Assembly (NCBI RefSeq): GCF_017876405.1 | Contig: NZ_JAGINW010000001.1 | Span: 9,065,203-9,129,202, forward strand | Direction: 5' to 3' | DNA: 64,000 bases | Source: Kibdelosporangium banguiense | Lineage (GTDB): Bacteria > Actinomycetota > Actinomycetes > Mycobacteriales > Pseudonocardiaceae | In this document: one piece after another, positions 1-8,800 of the stretch | How positions within the stretch are numbered: position 1 is the first letter of the stretch | Layout of the letters: each line of letters opens with the position of its first letter | The notes under the pieces: generated by a model | Seen by the model: only the letters and a program-made list of their open reading frames with translations | The model's database searches: none | What the model was told of the DNA's origin: nothing | Program-made: the position numbers and the translations under genes

Positions 1-1
1 A

Positions 2-739
2 CGCGACAAACGTGCGCTGCCAATGGATCTGGGTCCGTCCAGCGAGCGTGCTGTGCTCGACCAGCTTCCACGCACCGACGTGGCGTGGCTGGGTCCCTAT
101 CCGGATGCAGGCCTCCCCGCGGCACGCTCCGAGCAGCGCGAGGCGGTCGAGTTGGCCTTTGTCGCGGCATGTCAGCACCTGCCCGGCAACCAGCGGGCCG
201 CGCTGCTGCTGTTCGACGTCCTCGGGTTCTCCGCCGCTGAAATCGCCGCCATGATGGACACCTCGGCCACCTCGGTGAACTCCGCGCTGGCACGTGCCCG
301 GCGGATCGTCGCGCAGCGGGTCCCCGCCCGCACCCAGCAACAGACTCTGCGCACCATCGACGACACGAAACTGCGGGCACTCGTGACCGGGTTCGCGACC
401 GCGCTGGATCGCGGCGACACCGAAGCCCTGATCGCACTGCTCACCGAGGACGTCACCTGGTCGATGCCGCCGCTGCCGCACTGGTATCACGGCATCGCGG
501 CCGTCACCGACTTCGCCGTGCAGGTGCCCATGACGCGCTGCCCGAGCTGGCGGTACCGGACCATCAGTGCGAACGGCCAGCCAGCCATCGCGTTCTACCT
601 CGGTACCGACGCCCACGGCCCGCACGACGCATGGTCGATCACGGTCCTGTCCCTGCGGGACGACCGGATCGCTGAGATCACCTCATTCCTCGGCGCCGGC
701 CATTTCCCGCCGTTCGGGCTGCCCGCCTCACTGAGCTGA
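2..739 (+). CDS. ECF sigma factor, SigG-like with SnoaL-type C-terminal domain (5' end outside window)
   Basis: The frame is open from the first complete codon, so the N-terminal region 2 lies outside the window. What remains is sigma region 4 (QHLPGNQR to SALARARR, about residues 60-105 of the visible part) followed by a SnoaL/NTF2-like domain (ALDRGDTEALIALLTEDVTW, WYHGIAAV, NGQPAIAFY). This is the layout of Mycobacterium SigG/SigJ-type ECF factors, where the NTF2-like tail replaces a separate anti-sigma factor and tunes activity. A second member of the same family lies at 21572-22516 and shows the same order. The internal ATG at 23 is not the start, because the coding frame and family homology continue to its left. 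Targets are unknown. Confidence 0.88.
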   Translation, partial: RDKRALPMDLGPSSERAVLDQLPRTDVAWLGPYPDAGLPAARSEQREAVELAFVAACQHLPGNQRAALLLFDVLGFSAAEIAAMMDTSATSVNSALARARRIVAQRVPARTQQQTLRTIDDTKLRALVTGFATALDRGDTEALIALLTEDVTWSMPPLPHWYHGIAAVTDFAVQVPMTRCPSWRYRTISANGQPAIAFYLGTDAHGPHDAWSITVLSLRDDRIAEITSFLGAGHFPPFGLPASLS

Positions 740-756
740 CCCGCCATGAATCCGGG

Positions 757-1089
757 TTATGCCGGTCCGCGTGCGAGGACGTAGACCGCGCAGGCCAGGC
801 CCAAGACCAATACCGCACCGGTGAGCACCAACATCGGCACCGCGGGAGATGGCGTCCTGCCGGTGCGGGTCAGCATGCGGTGGACTTGGCCGTGCCGGGC
901 CGTCGACGCCAAATAGGCCCACCCGGACAACCCGATCCCGGCGAGTCCCAGCACAACCGCAGCCACACCGATGGCCTCCACCGTGAAACGGGCGACCGCG
1001 GAGCTCGCCACTGCGAGGGCGAGGCAGGTGCGGCGCCACGCCAGCAGTGTGCGCTCGGGCTGCAGACCAGGGTCGAACGGTGTGCTCAC
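757..1089 (-). CDS. DUF202 membrane protein (second of pair)
   Basis: A 110-residue membrane protein of the DUF202 family. The family signature is visible near the N-terminus (QPERTLLAWRRT), followed by about three hydrophobic helices. I chose the GTG at 1089 because it overlaps the stop of the upstream DUF202 gene as GTGA, the usual sign of translational coupling; longer readings in this frame only shadow that neighbour. Its biochemical role is unknown. Pairs of DUF202 genes are common and often sit beside stress or redox genes. It is the last gene of the TetR-DUF202-DUF202 operon. Confidence 0.82.
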   Translation of the reverse strand: MSTPFDPGLQPERTLLAWRRTCLALAVASSAVARFTVEAIGVAAVVLGLAGIGLSGWAYLASTARHGQVHRMLTRTGRTPSPAVPMLVLTGAVLVLGLACAVYVLARGPA

Positions 1090-1451
1090 CAGAAAAATCC
1101 CACCACGATGAGCACAATGCCCAGGGTGATGCCCAGCGTCAGCACAAGCCCCAGCGAGGGGGCCGGGAGTGTTCGATCTTCCCGCAATGCGCGTTCGGTC
1201 CGCATCCAGCCGAACCACGCCTGGATCGCGGACAACAAGCCGAGCACTACGAACACAGCCGCCGCCGCGAACCGGAATCCCTCCTGGATAGGGACTTTCA
1301 GCGCCTCCAGCGCCACACCGCCCGCAAGCAACGCCAACGAGGTGCGGATCCACGCCAGGAACGTGCGCTCGTTGGCGAGACTGAATCGAGGGTCAGGCCG
1401 GGTGCCATACCGGTACACCGAAGCGGGAAACTGCGGCTTGTCGCCGGTCAT
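1086..1451 (-). CDS. YidH-like DUF202 membrane protein (first of pair)
   Basis: A 121-residue integral membrane protein of the YidH/DUF202 family. The signature ANERTFLAWIRTSLALLAGG sits at about residues 26-45 and opens the first helix; two more hydrophobic helices follow (FAAAAVFVVLGLL and the C-terminal LVLTLGITLGIVLIVVGFF). The ATG overlaps the TetR stop codon by four bases and its own stop overlaps the next start, so the three genes form one translationally coupled operon. Function is not established for the family. Regulation by the upstream TetR protein is inferred from the operon layout and the palindrome in front of it. Confidence 0.87.
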   Translation of the reverse strand: MTGDKPQFPASVYRYGTRPDPRFSLANERTFLAWIRTSLALLAGGVALEALKVPIQEGFRFAAAAVFVVLGLLSAIQAWFGWMRTERALREDRTLPAPSLGLVLTLGITLGIVLIVVGFFW

Positions 1452-2104
1452 TCCGCGGACTCCGCTCCGGGGGACAAGCCGGCGTCGCCGTCCTTGACGC
1501 GGCTACCTCCGCGCGTCCCGAGGCGCCGGAGGCTCGCTTCGAAGATCCCGCACATGTCGACGGACGGGTCACGAAGCCATTGCAGCTGCAGGCCGTTCAT
1601 CACCGCGACCAGTTCGGTGGCCACCGCGGCCGGATCGAGCCCGGCAGGGACCAAGCCCTTCTCCTGATCGCGAGTGACCAGTCGCTCGATCCGGTTACGG
1701 ACACGCCGATTGCGTTCGAGGAAGAACTCATGGGCCGGGTGCGCCGGGTCAAGGCTCTCGGCCGCTTGGACAGTGAACAACCGAACCAGACCGGGCTGGG
1801 TCTCGTTGCGACGGCAGAAGGCCATCAGCCACTCCCGGGTGGTGGCGTCGACGCCCTTGAACTGCGTCTCGACGAACTGCTCATCCTGAAGGTCGCGCTG
1901 TTGCAACACCGCCAGAATGAGCACTTCCTTGCTGCCGAAGTGATGCAGCAATCCAGGCTGGGAAACCCCTACCCTCGCGGCCACCTCAGCCAGACTCGTG
2001 CCCCTGAAACCCGCGAGGGCGAAGGCATCCGCTGCAACGGAAAGGATCTGTTCTCGCCGCGCAGCCGCCGGTCGGCGAATCCGGCCTGCCTCCGCCCGCG
2101 TCAT
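1448..2104 (-). CDS. TetR/AcrR family transcriptional regulator
   Basis: A 218-residue TetR-type repressor. The N-terminal helix-turn-helix is clear (REQILSVAADAFALAGFRGTS, then VAARVGVSQPGLLHHFGSKE), followed by an all-helical ligand domain. A longer reading from 2155 is possible, but the ATG at 2104 is preferred: GGAG lies just upstream, and the longer version would run through the palindrome at 2141-2168 that looks like the operator. It heads the operon with the two DUF202 genes. The ligand is not predictable from sequence. Autorepression is the simplest inference from the operator position. Confidence 0.85.
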   Translation of the reverse strand: MTRAEAGRIRRPAAARREQILSVAADAFALAGFRGTSLAEVAARVGVSQPGLLHHFGSKEVLILAVLQQRDLQDEQFVETQFKGVDATTREWLMAFCRRNETQPGLVRLFTVQAAESLDPAHPAHEFFLERNRRVRNRIERLVTRDQEKGLVPAGLDPAAVATELVAVMNGLQLQWLRDPSVDMCGIFEASLRRLGTRGGSRVKDGDAGLSPGAESAE

Positions 2105-2140
2105 CGGCCACTCCGTCCCGGCACATCCTCGTGGTTCCGC

Positions 2141-2168
2141 TACCTTACCGAGCACTCGGTAGGTAAGG
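2141..2168. promoter_or_regulatory. Candidate TetR operator
   Basis: A near-palindrome directly upstream of the TetR start: CTTACCGAG, two bases, CTCGGTAGG (8 of 9 positions pair), flanked by outer repeats CCTTACC and GGTAAGG. Its size and position between the divergent TetR and sortase genes fit a TetR operator. Binding is inferred, not shown. Confidence 0.6.
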
Positions 2169-2231
2169 AATCCCTACCCGCAAGTAACCGCAAGCTCGGC
2201 GAGCCACCGCTTCCTGGCTTGTCCACTGATC

Positions 2232-2867
2232 GTGGGATCTCGCCTCAGCGGCAGCCATGGCCACCCCGGGTTTTCCGGGGTGGTGGCCGTGTTGCTGGCC
2301 ATACTCACTTGGTTCGTCACCGGCTGTGGTCCATCGGCAAGTCACGACGTTTCCGTTTCCAGCCCTGCCGTGACGACGACGCCATCCACTGTGGACACCC
2401 AACCGGCCGGTCCGGCGAAGCCCGAACCTGTGTCCCTCGAGATTCCCAGGATCTCAGCGAAATCCTCCCTTGTGCCGCTTGGGCTCGACAAGGATGAGAC
2501 GGTGGAGGTCCCGCCGGTCAGCCAGCCGATGCAGGCAGGCTGGTACAAGTTCGGCCCGGCGCCGGGCGAGGTCGGTCCCGCCGTCATTCTCGGCCATGTG
2601 GACGGCGACAAGAAGCCGGGGATCTTCTTCCGGCTGCGTGAACTGAAGCCCGGTGACGAGATCCTGGTTGCCAGACAGGACGGCAAGACCGCGAAGTTCG
2701 TTGTCCAGCAACTGGACCAGATCGCCAAGAGCGAGTTTCCCGAGGAGCAGGTCTACGGCGATACCGGTCAACCGGAACTACGGCTGATCACCTGCGGCGG
2801 CGCCTTCGACCGGACCGAACACAGCTACAAGGACAACATCATCGTCTACGCCACCCTGGCCACGTAA
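2232..2867 (+). CDS. Class F sortase, lipobox-bearing
   Basis: A 211-residue class F sortase, the short actinobacterial class. After a hydrophobic segment ending in a lipobox-like VTGC (residues 29-32) and a Ser/Thr/Pro-rich linker, the catalytic domain shows the histidine motif ILGHVD and the cysteine motif LITCGG, followed by FDR, which may supply the active-site arginine. The usual SYxDN follow-up is present as SYKDN. Such enzymes cleave a sorting signal on a secreted protein, but no LPxTG-type substrate gene is visible nearby. The annotated start is a GTG with a poor ribosome site; GTG codons near 2280 are alternatives and would still keep the lipobox. A strong hairpin covers the region just after the start. 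Confidence 0.85.
   Translation: MGSRLSGSHGHPGFSGVVAVLLAILTWFVTGCGPSASHDVSVSSPAVTTTPSTVDTQPAGPAKPEPVSLEIPRISAKSSLVPLGLDKDETVEVPPVSQPMQAGWYKFGPAPGEVGPAVILGHVDGDKKPGIFFRLRELKPGDEILVARQDGKTAKFVVQQLDQIAKSEFPEEQVYGDTGQPELRLITCGGAFDRTEHSYKDNIIVYATLAT
2261..2283 (+). promoter_or_regulatory. Hairpin at the 5' end of the sortase gene
   Basis: Perfect 9-bp stem CCACCCCGG / CCGGGGTGG with a five-base GTTTT loop, lying between the first possible GTG (2232) and later in-frame GTGs (2280, 2283). It could block or select a translation start. No regulatory role is demonstrated. Confidence 0.4.
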
Positions 2868-2871
2868 TGAA

Positions 2872-3193
2872 TTACAACGGAATCCGGCCGAGTGCGAGCA
2901 GGTCGATCACGGTCGGCCCGCCTACGTAACAGGTCATGCCACCGTCCATTGTGACCGTCGAGCCCGTGGTCAGTCTGGCCAGGTAGACCGCCGCACCCAC
3001 CACGTCCTCCGGGGCGCCCCAGCGTCGTGCCGGCACCGCCCGCAACAGGCCGTCGGGCACTTCCTGGTTGCCGGACATCATCTTGGTCAGCTCCGTGGAG
3101 ATCCACCCCGGCAGGATCGCGTTGACGCGAACACCGCTGGCTGCCCATTCGGTGGCCAGCGCGCGGGTCAGCGAGACCGAGTGATCCTCACCA
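2872..3193 (-). pseudogene. C-terminal remnant of a short-chain dehydrogenase
   Basis: An open stretch encodes the last third of a classical SDR: LTRALATEWA, GVRVNAILPGW, then ARRWGAPEDVVGAAVYLA and VTMDGGM. The Rossmann glycine motif and the YxxxK catalytic pair are missing, and an in-frame TGA stands immediately upstream at 3196-3198. No start codon with a ribosome site precedes the conserved part. It is therefore a 5'-deleted fragment, not a functional oxidoreductase. An intact SDR of the same superfamily occurs at 52702-53472. Confidence 0.75.
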
Positions 3194-3287
3194 ATTCACA
3201 CCGCGGCGTGACAGCAACCTCGATGAGGTGAATCCGGTGACTGCGTCATGTCATGTTCCAGGAAGCATTTCGTAGCGGCAGGCACCC

Positions 3288-3328
3288 CCATGAGCCCCAG
3301 GACCCTGCTTTGGTACTGGGGCTCATGG
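3288..3328. terminator. Bidirectional hairpin terminator
   Basis: Perfect 13-bp inverted repeat (CCATGAGCCCCAG / CTGGGGCTCATGG) around a 15-base loop, 13 bases beyond the stop of the minus-strand SGNH hydrolase gene. No clear U-tract, as usual in high-GC actinobacteria. Confidence 0.7.
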
Positions 3329-3341
3329 CGCGAGGCAGTGG

Positions 3342-3944
3342 CTAGCTCCAGTAGGCCTTAGCCTGCCTGCCGAGTGATTGCTGGCCTGCTGTGTTGGCGT
3401 GGCAGCCGTCGGCGACCTCATTGCTCCTGAGGCGGAACACCCCGGGGTAGGTCACGTTCTGCGTCGGATCGGCCGCGGCCTGCCGGGCGAGGTTGTCTGT
3501 CAACTGTGGACCGTTGGGGCCGGCGAGGAAACAGCTTTGACCGGGATCGTAGAGCGGCATGCCGGAAATGATGATCGTCGCCGCCGGGGCCGCGTGCAGG
3601 CGCGCGTTGGCGATGAGCATCTTCACCTCGTTGTAGGTGGCCCCGCTCCACGAGAATATGCAGATCTGCACCCACACCGCCGTGGGCTTGCCAAATCTGC
3701 TTGCCTGCTGGTCGAATTTCTGCCAGGCGCCTGAGTTGGGACTGGTCCACGACTGCACGACCAGACCGCCTGTCCCATATGGACCCCACATGCGCGTGCC
3801 GCCGACCGCACGGTATCCCTGCGAAACGTTCTCGGCCATCGAGCAGCCGATGAAGCCCATCGAGTTCGGCTGGGCCGCGGCCGCCTGCGAGGTGATCACC
3901 AGGAACGCGACGAGGGTTGCGAGCACAGCCTTGATACGAGTCAT
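3342..3944 (-). CDS. Secreted SGNH/GDSL-like hydrolase
   Basis: A 200-residue exported protein. The signal peptide (KAVLATLVAFLVITSQAAAA) ends near residue 24. The mature chain begins with a degenerate block-I motif (GFIGCSMAEN in place of GDSL) and ends with DGCHANTAGQQSLG, which resembles the Asp-x-x-His block V of SGNH hydrolases. Four cysteines could form two disulfides. The ATG at 3944 has GGAGG six bases upstream. It is divergent from the tannase/feruloyl esterase gene, with a CebR-type palindrome between them, which suggests an esterase acting on plant cell-wall decorations. The family assignment is moderate; the substrate is inferred from context only. Confidence 0.7.
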   Translation of the reverse strand: MTRIKAVLATLVAFLVITSQAAAAQPNSMGFIGCSMAENVSQGYRAVGGTRMWGPYGTGGLVVQSWTSPNSGAWQKFDQQASRFGKPTAVWVQICIFSWSGATYNEVKMLIANARLHAAPAATIIISGMPLYDPGQSCFLAGPNGPQLTDNLARQAAADPTQNVTYPGVFRLRSNEVADGCHANTAGQQSLGRQAKAYWS

Positions 3945-4000
3945 TCGTACCTCCAGGGCGTTGTGGCAACAGGAAAGGCTCATGGCGCGGCGCCGAGATT

Positions 4001-4016
4001 CTGGGAGCGCTCCCAG
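4001..4016. promoter_or_regulatory. CebR-type LacI operator
   Basis: Perfect 16-bp palindrome CTGGGAGCGCTCCCAG in the divergent promoter region between the SGNH hydrolase and the tannase/feruloyl esterase. Its 14-bp core TGGGAGCGCTCCCA is identical to the operator described for the cellulose-utilisation repressor CebR in Streptomyces. No cebR-like gene is in the window, so the cognate repressor would act in trans. Confidence 0.8.
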
Positions 4017-4164
4017 TTTCACGGTAACGGCACGGCCGGTCACGGTCAATAACAGTCTCCAAGATCCTGAAGTCGCGCGATCTGGTTGTAGACAGTCCCG
4101 GTGGCGAGGCCCTACCCTGTTGACGCTCGGTGTCGGCTCTGGTCGGTGTGGATCGGAGGGCTGG

Positions 4165-5670
4165 ATGAACAGGCTGCTCGCAATCTTGGCCCCAGCACTG
4201 GTGTTGGCCACGGTTCTGGTCGCGGTTGCAGGGACTGCGTCGGCGTCCGGACGCGTGGCGTGTGCCGATCTTCCGAAGATCGGTCTGCCTGAGGTGCCGA
4301 ACGTGTCGGCGCAGCTGGTCACCGATGGACAGGCGGCCGGGATGACCGGGTTGCCCGAGTTCTGCCGGGTGATTCTGACTGTGGTGCCCCGAATCGGGAT
4401 CGAGGTGTGGTTGCCGACCGGCACCTACAACCGGCGGTTCCAGGCCGTCGGGGGCGGCGGCTACGCCGGTGTCATCAGCTATCCGGCGATGGCAGGTGCG
4501 CTGCGGGCAGGATTCGCGACGGCGTCGACGGACACCGGGCACCAGGTCAGGGACGGATCGTTCGCGCTGCGGCCGGACGGCCGGCTCGATCAGCAGCTGA
4601 TCACCGATTTCGCGTCCCGTTCGCTGACCGAGCTGACCCTCAAGGCCAAAATTCTGATCAAGGCCTTCTACGGCCAGCCATCCCGCTTTTCCTACTGGAA
4701 CGGGTGCTCCACCGGTGGTCGCCAGGGCCTGATGCTGGCCCAGCGGATGCCTGGTGCCTACGACGGCATCCTGGCCGGCGCGCCGGCGATCAACTGGGAC
4801 CGGTTCATTCCCGCTGAACTGTGGCCACAAGTCGTGATGCGCCAGGAGTTGGGCGGGCCGATCGGGGACTGCAAACTGGCCGCCGCCACACAGGCCGCCG
4901 TGGCGCACTGCGACCGGTATGACGGCGTCGCCGACGGCGTGATCGACGATCCGCGCCGATGCGATTTCGACGCCCGGACTCTGATCGGTCAGGCAACGCC
5001 GTGTGGCGCGTTCACCACAGCGGACGCCGACGTGGTGCGGGCGATCTGGCAGGGAGCCGTGGCCAAGAACGGCAAACGGCTGTGGTACGGGCTGGCCAAG
5101 GGCGCGCCCTTGGGTTTCCTGGCAGGGCCGGTGCCCTTCCCCATCGCCGAGAACCATCTGCGGTACTGGGTCGAGCAGAACCCGCAATTCGATTGGCGGA
5201 CACTGGACTACGCCGGCTTCGAGCGGGACTTCCGTGCGTCACAACGGTTGTTCGGCAACGTCATCGGCACCGACGATCCCGATCTGTCCCGGCTGCGCGC
5301 CTCCGGCGGGCGGCTGCTGATCTGGCACGGCTGGAACGACCAGCTCATCTTCCCCCAGGGCAGCATCGACTACTACCAGCGCGTGCTCGACCGGATGGGC
5401 GGAGTGCGCCGGGTGGGCGAGTTCGCCCGGTTGTTCATGGCCCCCGGTGTCGAGCACTGCGCCGGCGGGCCTGGCCCGAACACCTTCGACATGTTCGCCG
5501 CCCTGACAAGGTGGGTGGAACAGGGGTCGGCGCCGGACCGCGTCATCGCGTCCAAAGTGGATAACGGCCAGGTCACACGGACTCGACCGCTGTGTGCCTA
5601 CCCGCGGATCGCCCGCTACGACGGCAGAGGCAACCCGAACTCCGCCGCGAACTTCGACTGCACGCTCTGA
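4165..5670 (+). CDS. Tannase/feruloyl esterase family protein, secreted
   Basis: A 501-residue secreted esterase of the tannase family, which hydrolyses galloyl or feruloyl esters of plant polymers. A signal peptide ends around ASAS (residue 28). The catalytic serine is in GCSTGGRQG (S182), the acid is in WNDQ (D392) and the base in EHC (H431). The paired cysteines C181 and C432 form the family's CS-D-HC arrangement, a disulfide linking the serine and histidine loops. The ATG at 4165 follows GGAGGG and cuts off a long upstream extension that merely shadows the divergent gene. Control by a CebR-like repressor is inferred from the palindrome 150 bases upstream. Feruloyl esterase versus tannase cannot be separated from sequence. 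Confidence 0.88.
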   Translation: MNRLLAILAPALVLATVLVAVAGTASASGRVACADLPKIGLPEVPNVSAQLVTDGQAAGMTGLPEFCRVILTVVPRIGIEVWLPTGTYNRRFQAVGGGGYAGVISYPAMAGALRAGFATASTDTGHQVRDGSFALRPDGRLDQQLITDFASRSLTELTLKAKILIKAFYGQPSRFSYWNGCSTGGRQGLMLAQRMPGAYDGILAGAPAINWDRFIPAELWPQVVMRQELGGPIGDCKLAAATQAAVAHCDRYDGVADGVIDDPRRCDFDARTLIGQATPCGAFTTADADVVRAIWQGAVAKNGKRLWYGLAKGAPLGFLAGPVPFPIAENHLRYWVEQNPQFDWRTLDYAGFERDFRASQRLFGNVIGTDDPDLSRLRASGGRLLIWHGWNDQLIFPQGSIDYYQRVLDRMGGVRRVGEFARLFMAPGVEHCAGGPGPNTFDMFAALTRWVEQGSAPDRVIASKVDNGQVTRTRPLCAYPRIARYDGRGNPNSAANFDCTL

Positions 5671-5714
5671 GAACGGCCGATCATCGGTTGTACTGGCACA
5701 TGTCTGGGCCGTTC
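5671..5714 (+). terminator. Possible terminator after the esterase gene
   Basis: Inverted repeat GAACGGCC / GGCCGTTC begins at the base after the stop codon, with a 28-base loop. The long loop makes this a weak call. Confidence 0.35.
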
Positions 5715-5805
5715 GGCCGTCATCACTACGTTGGTTACTCCCTGTACTTGACCATCTGGAGGCGGAACGATGCCAGGGTGAGTCAGATCCGGGGGGAGAG
5801 AGATC

Positions 5806-8800
5806 ATGCCTCGTGTGGAGCGGCCGCTGGGCGGGGAGGATTCCGCACTTGTCCAGTTCGCGGGCGACCTGAGGTTGTTGCGGGACAAGGCAGGCAAACC
5901 GAGCTACCGGGAGCTGGCCCGGCGTGCGCACTACGCGTCCACGACGTTGTCCGATGCGGCTGGTGGGCGGCGGTTGCCTACCTTGGCCGTGGTTCTGGCG
6001 TATGTGAGCGCATGTGATGGTGACGTTGTCGAGTGGGAGCAGCGCTGGCGAGAAGTTGCCGCGGCGCGAGGTGAGGAAGACGGAACGGCGCCGTATTCGG
6101 GGTTGGCGGCGTTGCAGGTTGAGGATGCGGATCGGCTTTTCGGGCGAACCGCGCTGTTGGAGGAGATTGTCGGGCGACTGACACAGAACCGGTTTCTGGC
6201 GGTTGTGGGGGCGTCCGGGGTTGGTAAGTCGTCGTTGCTGCGGGCGGGTTTGGTCGCCCGGGTTCGTACGGAGGGGCTGGGTGACAGTGCTGCTGCCACC
6301 GCCGTGGTGATGACGCCTGGAGAGCGGCCGGTTGACGAGTTGGCGGCTCGGTTGGCGGAACGTGCCGGGGATCGCGAACTGGTCGTGGTGATCGACCAGT
6401 TCGAAGAGGTCTTCACGCTGTGCCATGATCGCGAGGAGAGAGCTCGCTTTGTCGCCGCGGTGGTAGCGGCCGCAGGCGGCAGGACACGTGTTGTCATCGG
6501 GATGCGAGCAGACTTCTTCGCGCACTGCGCGGACTATCCGGAGTTGCGGGCGGTGATGGGAGGCTCGCAGGTGCTCGTCGGGGCCATGACGACGGATGAA
6601 CTGCGACAAGTGGTGGTAGGGCCGGCCGAGCGGATGGCGTGCACCGTCGAAAACTCTTTGGTGGCAGCGGTCGTGGCGGATGCCGCAGGACAGGCTGCGG
6701 TACTTCCGTTGGTGTCGCACGCGTTGCTGGAGACATGGCGGCGACGAAAAGGCGGGACTCTCACCCTCGCGGGGTATCGGGCGGCGGGAGGTATCGAAGG
6801 GGCACTGGCCAAAACCGCCGAAGATCTCTACGGATCGCTGAGCCCGGAACGCAAGCGGCTGACGCGTGAGTTGTTCCTGCGGCTGACGGTGTTCGGCGAA
6901 GGCACGGGAGACACGAAGCGCCGCGTCTTGCGCGACGAGCTCGACACCGGCGACCCGGACACGTGGACGGTGTTGGAAAGCCTTGCCAGCGCGCGGCTTG
7001 TGACACTTGACGAGGCCACAGCCGAGTTGACGCACGAGGCCGTGATCACGGCGTGGGCGCGGCTGCACAATTGGCTGGTCACTGACCGGGACGGTCTTCG
7101 CACCCATCGAAGGCTCACCGAGGCCGCGTACACGTGGAAGGCGCTCGGCCAGGACACAAGTGCCCTCTATCGGGGCACACAGTTGGTGATCGCCCGCGAA
7201 TGGGCCGAGCGCGATGGTCACCGCGAGGAGCTGAACCCGGCCGAGCAGGCCTTCCTGGATGCGAGCATCGAACTGGAGGCCAGCGAAAGGAAACGAACGC
7301 GTCGACGTGATCGGCAGCTGCGATATCTGACGGTCGGGCTGGTGGTGTTGCTGGTGGTTGTCATCGGCATCGCGTTAGTCGCGGTCCAGCAGCGTCGCGA
7401 CGCGGTGGACGCGCGCCAGGTCGCGATCTCCCGGCAGTTGGCGACGCAGGCACAGACGCTCGTCGACTCGCGGCCGGACACGGCGATGCTGTTGAGCGTG
7501 CAGGCTTACCGCACTGCGCCGACAGTCGAAGCACGCAGCGCATTGCTCGGGATGTCCACGCGTGGTGCCTACCAGGCGGAGTTCGCGGCACACGCCAAAG
7601 CGGTGTCGGAACTCGCCTTTTCGTCCGACGGCCGCACGCTGGTCACCGCGAGCGCCGATCACTCGATGGCGACGTGGGACGTACGTGCCCGGCACCGTAT
7701 CGCGTCTCTCACCGAGCACGACACCTGGTTGCGTGCGTTGGCAACCAGTCCGGACGGCTCCACCATGGCCAGCGGCGGGGACGACAAGGACATCATCCTC
7801 TGGCACCTCGCCAGCAACGTCCGTGTCGGCACGCTGTCCGGCCACACCGCTGCGGTCAAGGAAGTCGCGTTCAGCCCTAACGGGCGTCTGCTCGCGTCGG
7901 GCGGCGCCGATGACACCGTCATCATCTGGGACCTGGCACAACGCACTGCCATCGCCCGGTTCACGGGTCACGGCGGCACAGTGAACAGCCTGGCGTTCAG
8001 CGCGGACGGGCGCGTCCTGGCCGCCGCCGGCACAGGGAAGACCGTCGTGCTTTGGGATATAGCAACCCAAACGCGGATCAAGACTCTCGCAGGCCATACG
8101 GACACCATCTACAAGGTGGCGTTCGACCGCACTGGCCGGTACCTCGCGTCGGCGGGAGACACCACGGTGCGGCTGTGGAACGCCGCCGACGGCTCCCCGT
8201 CGAAGGTGTTGACAGGCCACATAGACCGTGTCCTGACACTCGCGTTCAGCCCGGACGGCACTACCCTCGCCAGCGCCGGAAACGACACAAAAGTCCTGCT
8301 GTGGGATGTCGGTCGAGGCGTCCTACGTACCCGCCTCACCGGACATACGAACAGCGTCTACGCGCTCGCGTTCGGCGCCGACTCACTACTGGCCTCAGCC
8401 GGGGAGACCGGCTCGGTCATTCTCTGGAACACCGATCAGGCCATCCTCGTCGAGACCGGCGAAAACCGTATCAACGATCTGGCTTTCAGCCCGGACGGCA
8501 CCACTCTCGCCGAGGCGGCCGAGAACCGCACAATGTTGTGGGACGCGAAAACACGCCGCCAACTCGGCGTCCTCACCGACGCGTCAACAGTGAATGCCCT
8601 GGCGTTCAGCCCAAATGGCAAACTGCTCGCCACGGCCAACAAAGACGGCACCATAACCTTGTGGGCGCTGGAGAACGGCACCCAGATCGCGAAGCTCACC
8701 GGCCACACAGACGCCGCGCTCGATATCGCGTTCAGCCCTTCCGGCCACACCCTCGTGACCAGCGGTATCGACAAGACAGCGATCGTGTGGGACGTCGCCA

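Noticed and set aside
3418..5187. 589-codon minus-strand open frame across the tannase gene
   Set aside because: No recognisable fold; the plus-strand esterase with signal peptide and complete triad explains the region, and the true minus-strand gene is the 200-residue SGNH protein in another frame.
5239..7221. 660-codon open frame antisense to the STAND-WD40 and esterase genes
   Set aside because: Composition is dominated by Arg, His, Pro and Gln with no domain, as expected of a frame opposite a high-GC gene; the sense strand has clear STAND and tannase motifs.
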